NCBI RefSeq assembly: GCF_000235365.1
Contig: NC_016452.1
Span: 124,001-188,000 of the forward strand
Length of the DNA stretch: 64,000 nt
Source: Eremothecium cymbalariae DBVPG#7215
Lineage: Eukaryota; Ascomycota; Saccharomycetes; Saccharomycetales; Saccharomycetaceae
Direction: 5' to 3'
Part shown: one piece after another, positions 1 through 9,341 of the stretch
How the letters are laid out: each line of letters opens with the position of its first letter
How positions within the stretch are numbered: position 1 is the stretch's first letter
Made by a program: the position numbers and the translations under genes
The notes under the pieces: model-generated
What the model was told of the DNA's origin: nothing
The model's input: the letters and a program-made list of their open reading frames with translations, nothing else
Databases searched by the model: none

Positions 1-78
1 TAAGAGCTTCGGAAAGCCGTAGTAAGGCCATTGTTTCCTTTTTTCTTTGCGATAGATCCGGCCAGGGCCGCGACACAT

Positions 79-106
79 CCGGGCACGTGAGCACTCACGT
101 GCCCGG
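79..106. promoter_or_regulatory. Inverted repeat carrying two CACGTG boxes
   Basis: Two 13-bp arms (ccgggcacgtgag and its exact reverse complement) are separated by 2 bases. Each arm contains CACGTG (84-89 and 96-101), the core recognised by Cbf1 and Pho4 family bHLH factors. The HKR1 start is about 1 kb away, so the target gene could also lie to the left, outside the window. Confidence 0.6.
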
Positions 107-311
107 TGAAAGTGAAACCTCTGCCGCAACAGCCTGCGGCGAACAGCACATCACACCAGGTATGCTGGCCAGCAATCCAAAACAGCCACCCCCACCACCA
201 CACCACCTTGCACCGTGTACCGGCCCCAGGCGTGCCGCCGTCTTGCTTCCAGGTATACAGCCTCACACAACCCAATACGTCCGCCACATACTGCACACAG
301 GAATAGCGTGC

Positions 312-570
312 TTACCCGGCCACAAAACCCGTACACCACACCGCGATCTCCAGCCCCGCCGCCGCGGTCTCATGCGGAAGAATGCAAGTGTGCGCAGACA
401 CTGCCACACTGCAGCGCTGCAGGAGCCGCCCGGAAGGGATTGACAAGGTTGCTGCTGTCCTTGCGGCACCATGCGTGCACCACTTATCTGCACACCGTGT
501 ATCACGTGACCCACTTCGCCCAAACAAACCACAAAAACACTGGGAGCCGCCACCACCGCGCGCTTACCCG
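312..570. promoter_or_regulatory. Two TTACCCG (Reb1-type) sites flanking a CACGTG box
   Basis: TTACCCG occurs at 312-318 and 564-570, both inside the longer match CTTACCCGGC. CACGTG lies between them at 503-508, in the context atcacgtgac. TTACCCG is the known core of the general regulatory factor Reb1. Binding here is inferred from sequence only. Confidence 0.45.
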
Positions 571-1126
571 GCGAACACGCAGGGCCGACGCACAGAAGAA
601 TGCCCAGACGGTTTCAAAAAGATAGATAAATAGCTTTTTGCTTCATAACAAGAATCTTATTGTCTGGTGCAATGTTCGACCAGCAAATATGCTAAATAAG
701 CCAAGGTTATAAACAACAAACAACAAAAGAACCAACCACATTGAGTGTTGTGTTGTGTGTTTATACAACAGGAGATTTCGGGAAGATTTGCTAGAGATAG
801 ATAGAAAAGCAATAGGTTAGAAAATCTTTGCAAAAGTTGATTCAAGTTGGTGAGGATTAAGTACGGATAGTTTGTTTTTTATTTTAATTTTTTTTGTATT
901 AATTATAGGTTGAGGAAGAAAGTGGAAAGACAGAGTGAAAGAGTTGAGAAAGTGAGAGAGAGCCAGAACAAGGTAGGACGCTGGTACAAGGATAAAGTTG
1001 GACTTGGAAAGTGAGCGTGACAGTGAACGTGAATTTGTCAAGAGGGGTTGTTTTTTATTGGTATTAGTTTTATTTTTTTCGGATAAAAAAAGAATTGAGT
1101 TGTGTTTTTTATTGTTATAGCTGTGG

Positions 1127-4100
1127 ATGAGGATGTTGGGCAGCGGTTTCGCTCGTTTATTGAATATGGATTTGAGAGGGGGGTGGTTGGTTTTAGTTCT
1201 TCTAGTTTTCTGCCGGTGCGTTTGCGGTGCTGGGGAGGTGGTTCTGGGAGGGGGTGGTTCACCTGGAGGGTTAATTGCGGACAGCAAGATGATGGTATAT
1301 GGCGCTGGTGTTGGTGGAGTACGATGTCCGTCGGCTGGAGAGACAGATATGTGTAGTTTGGGCGGTGTAATGGGGTTGGAAGAGGTGTGTAGTGATGCAA
1401 GGTATTCAAAGACGGTGCTATCTGCCAGGTCGAATACAGCTGCGGCTGCGGCTAGGGCCACGGCCGCGTCTGGCTTTGACCGATCTCCCCTTCGGCGACG
1501 AGACTCAGTGAACATGACGTCTTTGGATTCACCCGGTTTGCCGATAGTAGATGCAACGGAGGTGTCTGGTACTTCGATCGGTTTGAGTGTTGGGTGGCTG
1601 ACATTTTCTGCTGCTTTTATGTCGATAACCTCTGCGCCCTCCGCGACCGTATCTCTCGAGGGTAGCATTGGGCTGGAAAGCTCTGTTTTCGATGCAGATT
1701 TATCTACAGATGGTGTGTCATTGTCTGTGACTGCGACAGTTGCTGCGACAGTTGCTGCGACGCAGAGTGCGAGTTTGGGGGATGTCCATGCGACAGCTTC
1801 AGTAAGTGGAGATATTTATGTTTCGGGGTTTGATTCTTCTGATCACCTGCAGTCAACTAGCATGTCATATTTCGTACCTACGTTGCTATCTCCTATTCCG
1901 TCAATATCTGCAAGTGTGGACCCATTCAGTTCTATGCAGCATTCTTCATTTTCAACGGCTGTAGACGTGAAAGACGTCACAGGGTCGCGCCTTTCTTCTG
2001 ACCAGATATCACAGACTGCGTTTACATCTCCTGATCCGTTAGATATTTCAATGTCGCTCGGCGACCAGGAGAATACGTTTACGTTTTCAATACCGTCTGG
2101 TTCTGTTGCAGACCCAGTTCCAAGTACATCTTTTCCATCCGAATTTGTTACCTCACAAGACGCTCCATTAGACTTGAGTATGATTTCTGTCTCTACTGAA
2201 TCTCAGTCTCTTCTTTTGTCAGCACCTTCAATGACGGATGTCTCAGATTACTCTATTAGTGCGACAGATATGACATTGGACCGTGAGTCAAGTGTACTTC
2301 TGACAACTCAGGCTTCTTTGTCATATACCCTTAGTGGACAAGACGACCGTTCGTTTACCATATCGAGAAGTTTGGGATCCATTTTCTCTGCTGGGGGTTC
2401 ATTTTCCTTACCAAATGCTGCTGGTAGTACGATGATAACATCCGAGGGTAATCCGGGTTTATCTTTTTCTATTATGTCAAGAGATCTGCCGTCTACAAGC
2501 GGTATCTTGACAATATCATCACCATCATTAATTTCTTCAGGCCATACGTTGTCTTTATCTCCATCTCATGTATCAATATCCAGTTTATCGGTTGAGCCTC
2601 CGAGTTCCATAATACAATCTAGTTATATTCAGCCTAGCGCTTCTACTGTAAATACTGATACAGTGCAGGCAGACAGTTCTAATTCAATCTACAAGAGCCC
2701 AACCCCAAGTTTACCATCAGGTAGCCACGGGCCGCTATCTAGTTTCACTGGGACTATCCATACGACTGGAGTGACTCATTTGTCAGATGCGACCAGCCAA
2801 CAATCTGCTCGAATAAGCACTGAGAACTCTCCTATGACTGAACAGACTCAGCCGTCAGATGCAAGTACTGGAACTAGTGGTGGGAACAGCCCCACGACTG
2901 AACAGACCCGGTCGCCAGCTGCGACTACTGGAACTAGTGGTGGGAATAACCCCACGACTGAACAGACCCAGTCGCCAGCTGCGACTACTGGAGCTAGTGG
3001 TGGGAACAGCCCCACGACTGAACAGACCCGGTCGCCAGCTCTGAGCACCCAACAATTTACGGCAGGAAGCACTGGAAACTCTCCCACGACTGAACAGACT
3101 CAGCCGTCAGATGCAAGTACTGGAGCTAGTGGTGGGAACAACCCCACGACTGAACAGACCCGGTCGCCAGCTGCGACTACTGGAACTAGTGGTGGGAATA
3201 ACCCCACGACTGAACAGACCCGGTCGCCAGCTGCGACTACTGGAGCTAGTGGTGGGAACAGCCCCACGACTGAACAGACCCAGTCGCCAGCTGCGACTAC
3301 TGGAGCTAGTGGTGGGAACAGCCCCACGACTGAACAGACCCGGTCGCCAGCTCTGAGCACCCAACAATTTACGGCAGGAAGCACTGGAAACTCTCCCACG
3401 ACTGAACAGACTCAGCCGTCAGATGCAAGTACTGGAGCTAGTGGTGGGAACAACCCCACGACTGAACAGACCCGGTCGCCAGCTGCGACTACTGGAACTA
3501 GTGGTGGGAATAACCCCACGACTGAACAGACCCAGTCGCCAGCTGCGACTACTGGAGCTAGTGGTGGGAACAGCCCCACGACTGAACAGACCCGGTCGCC
3601 AGCTCTGAGCACCCAACAATTTACGGCAGGAAGCACTGGAAACTCTCCCACGACTGAACAGACTCAGCCGTCAGATGCAAGTACTGGAGCTAGTGGTGGG
3701 AACAACCCCACGACTGAACAGACCCGGTCGCCAGCTGCGACTACTGGAACTAGTGGTGGGAATAACCCCACGACTGAACAGACCCGGTCGCCAGCTGCGA
3801 CTACTGGAGCTAGTGGTGGGAACAGCCCCACGACTGAACAGACCCAGTCGCCAGCTGCGACTACTGGAGCTAGTGGTGGGAACAGCCCCACGACTGAACA
3901 GACCCGGTCGCCAGCTCTGAGCACCCAACAATTTACGGCAGGAAGCACTGGAAACTCTCCCACGACTGAACAGACTCAGCCGTCAGATGCAAGTACTGGA
4001 GCTAGTGGTGGGAACAACCCCACGACTGAACAGACTCGATCGCCAGATGCTACTACCCAACAATCTATGGAAGGAAGCACTGGGAACACTCCTACGATCA

Positions 4101-7100
4101 CTGGCTCGTTAACCGCTACATTTGAATCATCATCAGTGTCCGATCATGCTGCAGCCAGCTCAATATTAGTGTCTAGTAGCGCCGCCCCCCAAAGTCTTAC
4201 TTCAAATACATTAGATGGCACAAGTCTATCTCCTATATCATTTGAACTATCCGGAAGTAGCCCTTCCACAATTTTGATGCGTGGTACACCTAGCATTACA
4301 GCAACCGGAGAATCTTGGAGTGATGTTAACTCTAGAAAGTTAACAAGTTCTGCCCAATTTCATGATTCTTCCTCAAGTCTTACAACGAGCAAGATATCTT
4401 TAGGTGATTTTCTTACTTTTTCTAGCCCTACTCCTCCATCGGCAGCCGACACTAGATATCCTTCTGAAACACGTGTGGAATCGTTATCATCCACTTATGC
4501 TAATTCAATTCAAGTTTTAACTTTGCTATCAGGCTTTACTACTAATGATGGTTATTCTGTTAGTGCATTGCCCGAATCCGCTTCTGATAGGGTTTTGACA
4601 TCACAGCCCACCTCATTAACTATTACGGGTTTCAGTCAGCAAGTTTCTGGATCTATATCACCCATCCCTACTTCTAGAATCGAAACTTCAGGTTTATATT
4701 CACAAGCTAGTGTTTTTTCGGAGTCTGCAGAAACCTTTGGTTCAAATTCCATATATGGAGATAGCAGTGCTCCAAGTTCTACATCATCTAGCGAAACAGA
4801 GAATGCCTTTTCATCACAAAAAACAGCCTCATCAAATTTTGCTTCTGTTACAACGATCGTACCCATGACCTCAGATGCTGGCATGTCTTCGAGCAATATT
4901 ATTTCTAAACAAGACACCATTTTCTCTCCCTCTACCACATCCTACATATCGTTGATATTATCTGAATCCTCTACTTCCACTTCAGTCGTTAACCCAGTTG
5001 GTGGAACAAATTCTCCGCTTGGTAGCAGTAATGTGGTCCCTTCCCCTTCATTTATTGCACCAAAAAGCAATCCATCTAGCACCTCAATTGATGAGAAAAC
5101 TGGTTGGTTGCCTACTACAATTGTAACTGCTTCAATGCAGACTTCACCTAAGGAGTCAACCACTGTGGGATCTGCTGCAACTTATACGCTACCACGAGCA
5201 ATAACTCCCGCCACCCCTGTTGCAAAACCGGATAACTACGATTTAATTACAATTGGATTTGTGCAAGGCCTGAATTATGCATTTCTGGTCTCAAACCCAG
5301 TTGCATCCGCGCAAATATTTTCTTTCCTACCACATCTCTTGAATTATCCATATATCGAAAATAAGGAAGCTTTGCTTCTTAGACATATAAATGAATCCAA
5401 TAACAATATTTTGGGAAATCGTGGTTCTGTGTCAGGAAGTTATTTTAATATTTACGGCAATTTGTCCCTTGAGCATAAACATACTAATTCTACAGAACCG
5501 GTTAAAAGGAGACAGAATAATGAGGAAGATACTTCCGATGAACATGGATATTCTCAAATTGTTGTTAAACAAATTGTCCCATTCCTTTTGCAGGGAGCTG
5601 ACTATACAGCCTCTGTGGCTGAAGTGTATTTCCCTTCAGAGGCGGTCACTAGTTTACGAAAAATGGTAGCTGATAAGAATTCGAAATTATACTTAAATCC
5701 GGTGGCAACGTTAAACCAATTAGCTTCACTTGTTGATCCTCGAATTCCAGTACTTACTATAACAAGCGGTTCGTCCCCTTCATTCTCCAACACAGATCCA
5801 GACCATTCTGGAGATACCAGTGGTTCGTCTAACAATAATTCTAGCGATCATAAAGGTGGGACTTTGGATTTGGGAGCACATAGACATATGTCTCCTGCAA
5901 CAAGGAAGAGAATTCTGATTTTCTCGTTAGCCTTTAGTTTCGGAGTTCTCTTATGGATACTAATATTCCTCTTCCTGTTGAAGAGGTTGTACAAAGTTTC
6001 GAAGATTAGAAGCAAAATAGTCTTGAGAGAGAAGAGTATTCCAAATAATTTGGGGATTTCATATAATCATCAGTTTAACGACCGTTTAAGCGATTTGAAG
6101 ACCGACGCATTTTATGACGGTGACCCAGAGCGGAATTTTAATTCACAGTCAACGAATAGCAGTAGTAATCATGATAGTGTCCCGGATTCGTTTACCGATG
6201 ATGATATGATTGTTACGGGTGAAAACACTGTCTATAGTCTCAGTCAAGGTATAACATATCATATTGATGAAGAAGGAAATTATTATTATGCCCGAATCAA
6301 CCCATTTAGCAATTCCTTCGAACCCGAAGCAGATATCATGTATCAAGAAAGTGGAGGTGAAACTATAAATATCAATGAGGCACAATACATGTCGTCTGGT
6401 ATTGATCTGGAAGATATTGACCAAGAAGGTAATATTGAGATTTCAGAGTTAGAATTCCACCATCCTGAACTTTTAAGCCACCTTCAAAAAGATGATGGCA
6501 TCATTGAACACTATAACAAAAATCAATACTACAATATGAGCACTATAGTCACAGAATCCTCAAACCCACAATGTAATACAGTTGGATTGTCTTCTGAACC
6601 TGGCATGTCTGTAAATGTTGAGGATTTATCCAATGAAAACTCTGTTGGTTTCATAAGACTCCACGGCAGTTCTTCAGATAACTACGATGATTATCTTTAT
6701 GAAGGTGATGAAGATGATATAGAACTTGTAAATGATGATGCTATTGCGATACCCATTAGTACGTCTAGAGGATCTGTCACTCGTAGTTTAATTATCACAG
6801 AGCCAAGTGGTTTTAGATTGGGAGAGGTAGAAGCTATTGAAGAGATCATGCCTGAATGTGATGAATTTACTGATGCCGATTATGATAAAGACCCTACTGA
6901 AGATAGTAATGGCGACGAAAATGATGTTAGTGATATTATGGTTGAGGAATTTGACGCCTTAGATGAGGAGATGTACCGTCACCTATCTGTTATAAATAAC
7001 AGGTACTACAGTAGCTCTAGTAATGTGGCTTCATTCCATGAAGGCTATTATGGTTATAGGTCAAATGCAGCTGTTGGTACGTCAACGTCTAAATCTTCCT

Positions 7101-7732
7101 CGGTTAACTATAACCCTACTGGTTCTAAATTTATGGCCCAACATCACACATATAATACTTCTACGATAAACAGCGGCTATACATCACGTTCAGGATATTT
7201 GCAGGTCCCTACAACTGTAAGCAATAATTACCCCACCCCCAATAATACTGAATTTAGCTCCGGTCATAATTCAGCATTGCTCTCTTCTCTCCTAAGCAAG
7301 ACACAGAGACCTGCTTCCGCGTTTGACTTTGAAAACTGCCCCAATATTCTTGGCAGTTCACCACAAGTTTCTAATGTCGGCGCCCACAAAGGAGTGATGC
7401 ACAGAAGGTCAAAAACAGAGGGTTCTGTAATTTCAGTTCCGAACAGGATGAGCTCTACTATGCATTGGGATTTTGAAAACACAGCTCCGGGAAGCACCAC
7501 TTCACATGCCCTAAGGACGGAAGCTGGTGTCCTCAGGAAGAACTCTTCTGCACATGAAGTTGATCCATCCCTACATGCAACCAAGCCACATGGCTGGAAA
7601 CATTTAGTACCTGGTGTACGTCACAGACAAGAATTAGAAACTCGTCGCAAGAAAGATGAGAAAATTAGCAAGTCCCAAATATCGGGGCCTATACATACCG
7701 CAAATTCATTAGGCTGGGGCATTACAAAGTAG
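1127..7732 (+). CDS. HKR1: HKR1-type signalling mucin, single-pass membrane protein
   Basis: A very long Ser/Thr-rich surface mucin of about 2201 residues. In S. cerevisiae Hkr1 is an osmosensor feeding Sho1/Ste11 into the HOG pathway. The order of parts is a hydrophobic signal peptide (WLVLVLLVF near residue 20), more than 1300 residues of Ser/Thr-rich mucin with a 20-unit tandem repeat at about 567-986, a conserved non-mucin block at about 1370-1500 (starts NYDLITIGFVQGLNYAF) matching the Hkr1/Msb2 homology domain, a membrane span at about 1597-1618 after a basic stretch, and an acidic, Asn/Ser-rich cytoplasmic tail of about 580 residues. That tail looks longer than the S. cerevisiae one. 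Two starts are possible, Met1 and Met14 (1166). Met14 gives a more standard signal peptide and has A at -3. MSB2 is the alternative family member, but the flanking YDR-order genes favour HKR1. Confidence 0.85.
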   Translation: MRMLGSGFARLLNMDLRGGWLVLVLLVFCRCVCGAGEVVLGGGGSPGGLIADSKMMVYGAGVGGVRCPSAGETDMCSLGGVMGLEEVCSDARYSKTVLSARSNTAAAAARATAASGFDRSPLRRRDSVNMTSLDSPGLPIVDATEVSGTSIGLSVGWLTFSAAFMSITSAPSATVSLEGSIGLESSVFDADLSTDGVSLSVTATVAATVAATQSASLGDVHATASVSGDIYVSGFDSSDHLQSTSMSYFVPTLLSPIPSISASVDPFSSMQHSSFSTAVDVKDVTGSRLSSDQISQTAFTSPDPLDISMSLGDQENTFTFSIPSGSVADPVPSTSFPSEFVTSQDAPLDLSMISVSTESQSLLLSAPSMTDVSDYSISATDMTLDRESSVLLTTQASLSYTLSGQDDRSFTISRSLGSIFSAGGSFSLPNAAGSTMITSEGNPGLSFSIMSRDLPSTSGILTISSPSLISSGHTLSLSPSHVSISSLSVEPPSSIIQSSYIQPSASTVNTDTVQADSSNSIYKSPTPSLPSGSHGPLSSFTGTIHTTGVTHLSDATSQQSARISTENSPMTEQTQPSDASTGTSGGNSPTTEQTRSPAATTGTSGGNNPTTEQTQSPAATTGASGGNSPTTEQTRSPALSTQQFTAGSTGNSPTTEQTQPSDASTGASGGNNPTTEQTRSPAATTGTSGGNNPTTEQTRSPAATTGASGGNSPTTEQTQSPAATTGASGGNSPTTEQTRSPALSTQQFTAGSTGNSPTTEQTQPSDASTGASGGNNPTTEQTRSPAATTGTSGGNNPTTEQTQSPAATTGASGGNSPTTEQTRSPALSTQQFTAGSTGNSPTTEQTQPSDASTGASGGNNPTTEQTRSPAATTGTSGGNNPTTEQTRSPAATTGASGGNSPTTEQTQSPAATTGASGGNSPTTEQTRSPALSTQQFTAGSTGNSPTTEQTQPSDASTGASGGNNPTTEQTRSPDATTQQSMEGSTGNTPTITGSLTATFESSSVSDHAAASSILVSSSAAPQSLTSNTLDGTSLSPISFELSGSSPSTILMRGTPSITATGESWSDVNSRKLTSSAQFHDSSSSLTTSKISLGDFLTFSSPTPPSAADTRYPSETRVESLSSTYANSIQVLTLLSGFTTNDGYSVSALPESASDRVLTSQPTSLTITGFSQQVSGSISPIPTSRIETSGLYSQASVFSESAETFGSNSIYGDSSAPSSTSSSETENAFSSQKTASSNFASVTTIVPMTSDAGMSSSNIISKQDTIFSPSTTSYISLILSESSTSTSVVNPVGGTNSPLGSSNVVPSPSFIAPKSNPSSTSIDEKTGWLPTTIVTASMQTSPKESTTVGSAATYTLPRAITPATPVAKPDNYDLITIGFVQGLNYAFLVSNPVASAQIFSFLPHLLNYPYIENKEALLLRHINESNNNILGNRGSVSGSYFNIYGNLSLEHKHTNSTEPVKRRQNNEEDTSDEHGYSQIVVKQIVPFLLQGADYTASVAEVYFPSEAVTSLRKMVADKNSKLYLNPVATLNQLASLVDPRIPVLTITSGSSPSFSNTDPDHSGDTSGSSNNNSSDHKGGTLDLGAHRHMSPATRKRILIFSLAFSFGVLLWILIFLFLLKRLYKVSKIRSKIVLREKSIPNNLGISYNHQFNDRLSDLKTDAFYDGDPERNFNSQSTNSSSNHDSVPDSFTDDDMIVTGENTVYSLSQGITYHIDEEGNYYYARINPFSNSFEPEADIMYQESGGETININEAQYMSSGIDLEDIDQEGNIEISELEFHHPELLSHLQKDDGIIEHYNKNQYYNMSTIVTESSNPQCNTVGLSSEPGMSVNVEDLSNENSVGFIRLHGSSSDNYDDYLYEGDEDDIELVNDDAIAIPISTSRGSVTRSLIITEPSGFRLGEVEAIEEIMPECDEFTDADYDKDPTEDSNGDENDVSDIMVEEFDALDEEMYRHLSVINNRYYSSSSNVASFHEGYYGYRSNAAVGTSTSKSSSVNYNPTGSKFMAQHHTYNTSTINSGYTSRSGYLQVPTTVSNNYPTPNNTEFSSGHNSALLSSLLSKTQRPASAFDFENCPNILGSSPQVSNVGAHKGVMHRRSKTEGSVISVPNRMSSTMHWDFENTAPGSTTSHALRTEAGVLRKNSSAHEVDPSLHATKPHGWKHLVPGVRHRQELETRRKKDEKISKSQISGPIHTANSLGWGITK
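2825..4084 (+). repeat. 60-bp coding minisatellite in HKR1 with higher-order structure
   Basis: Twenty units of a 20-residue motif (core PTTEQT followed by a Ser-Pro-Ala tract and a Gly-Gly end) are arranged in blocks of 4, 5, 4, 5 and 2 units. The last unit of each full block is stretched to 24 residues by STQQFTAGSTG. Blocks start at 2825, 3077, 3389, 3641 and 3953, so they alternate between 252 and 312 bp and the super-period is 564 bp. All periods are multiples of three, so changes in copy number keep the frame. The units are Thr/Ser/Pro-rich and likely O-mannosylated. Confidence 0.95.
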
Positions 7733-8521
7733 AATTATTCTTCCCGATTTTTCATTGGAGGTTTTGTCCATGTATTATTAGTACAAACAAGAGTACAGCT
7801 CAACACGGGATATCCATTTCATTATACAACAAATCATTATTTCCCCTCCTCGATTCTAGTGCATACTCTGATCAATGTAATTTTATTAATCTTTCAGCAT
7901 GTGTTGTCATGCCAATTCAATTCATCCCTAAAAGGTAGTTGGGTAGTCAGCCAAATGTCATGTGCGCTGCCATCCAACATTCCATATCTATGTATTCAAT
8001 ACCATACTTATTGACACTATATCTTAGTAGACTAATTTCTTTAACAATTTGTTCTATAAATGAATCTGTAACATTGAGACTGGCTATATATTATACTTTA
8101 GTCCATAATTTGTTAATATATATATATATTACCAGCGTGAGTCCAACTTTAGAGACCAAGTGTCTCAAGACAAACGTTCCGATCCATTAATATGCCTGGC
8201 CCTATTCCTCCATTGCCATCCGTGTATCTTACCTAGCTGCTTAACTGGGAACCACCCTAAAATAGAAAAGAATTCGACCTACACATATATATTCAACATC
8301 GAGCAAGCAGAAGCCCAGGTGGAATAACACCCCAGGTACCGCACATAAAGTTAATTGCAGCCAGGATACAGACGCATGACTCTAATCTGTAGATCCAAAA
8401 AGCGCATGTGTGGGCGTGTTATGTAGAAAACATACTCCCAATTAAACCATTCAGCAGATGCCAGTATGATGCTATGCTCGAGCATCTTAATCAATCTGAG
8501 TAAAGTCGACACAACTCCGCC

Positions 8522-8583
8522 ATCCGATCAATCCTGTCAACAGCTGACATCCGATCACCTCATCGCCATCAGAGATCCGATCA
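8522..8583. repeat. Three direct copies of ATCCGATCA
   Basis: Exact ATCCGATCA lies at 8522-8530, 8549-8557 and 8575-8583, with spacings of 27 and 26 bp. The regular spacing suggests either a small tandem duplication that has decayed or a factor-binding cluster. I recognise no known factor for this core. Confidence 0.6.
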
Positions 8584-8885
8584 TCTTTTGAATCCCTCAA
8601 CAAGCAAAAAGTATCCTTACTATGTATTTGAACCTATCTACACATCAATTCACAACAGACCAACCCCCCGCCCCCACTTCCTCAAAAACCGTCCCCTCCA
8701 AAAAGCCCATACCACACTGTATTGTGATCAGAGATGAACTGCGTTCTGACTTTGTATGGCCGTGGAAGGATATGACTGAACACTTCAATCATCAACGGCC
8801 CCTCTCTCCCGGAGCACGCATTTGAAAGCCTCTACTACTACATAATGGAAGAAACATATACCCTAAACAACTAGCATCGTGCTTG

Positions 8886-8937
8886 ACCTGGAGCTGAAAT
8901 GCCTAGATACATGTATCTAGGCATTTCAGCTCCAGGT
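8886..8937. repeat. Perfect 52-bp palindrome
   Basis: Two 26-bp arms (left arm begins acctggagctgaaatgcc) are exact reverse complements with no spacer. The bases just outside (g8885/t8938) do not pair. It lies 405 bp upstream of the GIS4 start codon. As single strands or RNA it would form a long hairpin. No coding frame or known terminator explains it. Confidence 0.97.
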
Positions 8938-9341
8938 TTCTTTACGTAGTTGTAGCACATTACTGCGGCAATTTTTAGTGCTGTATCGGAAAGTAGATGT
9001 AGGGGCTTTTTTCAACAGTTTCTGATATATTATTCCAATGTTATCCGAGTTATAACCTTAAAGATCATGGGTATTATAATTAAGGCCATATAAAAGTATC
9101 AAGTTTATAAGGTCTACCTTGCAGAATTTGTTTAGATTGTAGGGTGGTTTTGCTTTTTATTCAAGGAATTTGAGATAACGGAGAGATTTTGGATGAGAGA
9201 GAGAGATTAGGTAACAGTAAAGTGCTAGAGAAAGAAGTATTATTATCGTTATCGTTGTTGGCTGAATTAGTACAGTGTAGTCTGTATACGTGTCATTGAT
9301 TAAATTGCTTGGACGCCTCAGTTTTTTATTTTGAGTTACAC

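Larger units (their letters stand above)
1..1126. other. Intergenic region upstream of HKR1
   Basis: No gene is recognised. The first ~640 bases are C/A-rich (many cac, ccacc runs) and give several overlapping short frames on both strands with no family resemblance, as expected of stop-poor composition. It holds three CACGTG boxes and two TTACCCG sites, listed separately. Bases ~640-1120 are AT-rich with purine-rich tracts and form the proximal HKR1 promoter and leader. A 283-residue antisense frame runs from about 1668 down to 817 across the HKR1 N-terminus; it is judged spurious. Confidence 0.7.
7733..9341. other. 1.6 kb intergenic region between HKR1 and GIS4
   Basis: No gene is recognised. 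S. cerevisiae has ARO80 next to HKR1, and nothing resembling a zinc-cluster protein is present here. A 67-residue frame at 8622-8825 starts with ATG but resembles no family I know. The stretch contains three direct ATCCGATCA copies (8522-8583) and a perfect 52-bp palindrome (8886-8937). The last 400 bases are AT-rich and include the GIS4 promoter. Confidence 0.7.

Noticed and set aside
817..1668. Antisense 283-codon frame over the HKR1 N-terminus
   Set aside because: It is the shadow of a Ser/Thr-rich coding region and a pyrimidine-rich upstream strand, with low complexity and no domain.
2848..3963. Several 60-100-codon frames on both strands inside the HKR1 repeat
   Set aside because: The 60-bp period is a multiple of three, so any frame without a stop in one unit stays open across all units. 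They are repeat artefacts.
7733..9341. Search for a missing ARO80 or a tRNA in the HKR1-GIS4 spacer
   Set aside because: No zinc-cluster pattern and no GGTTCGAATCC-type B-box was found here or in other spacers of the window.
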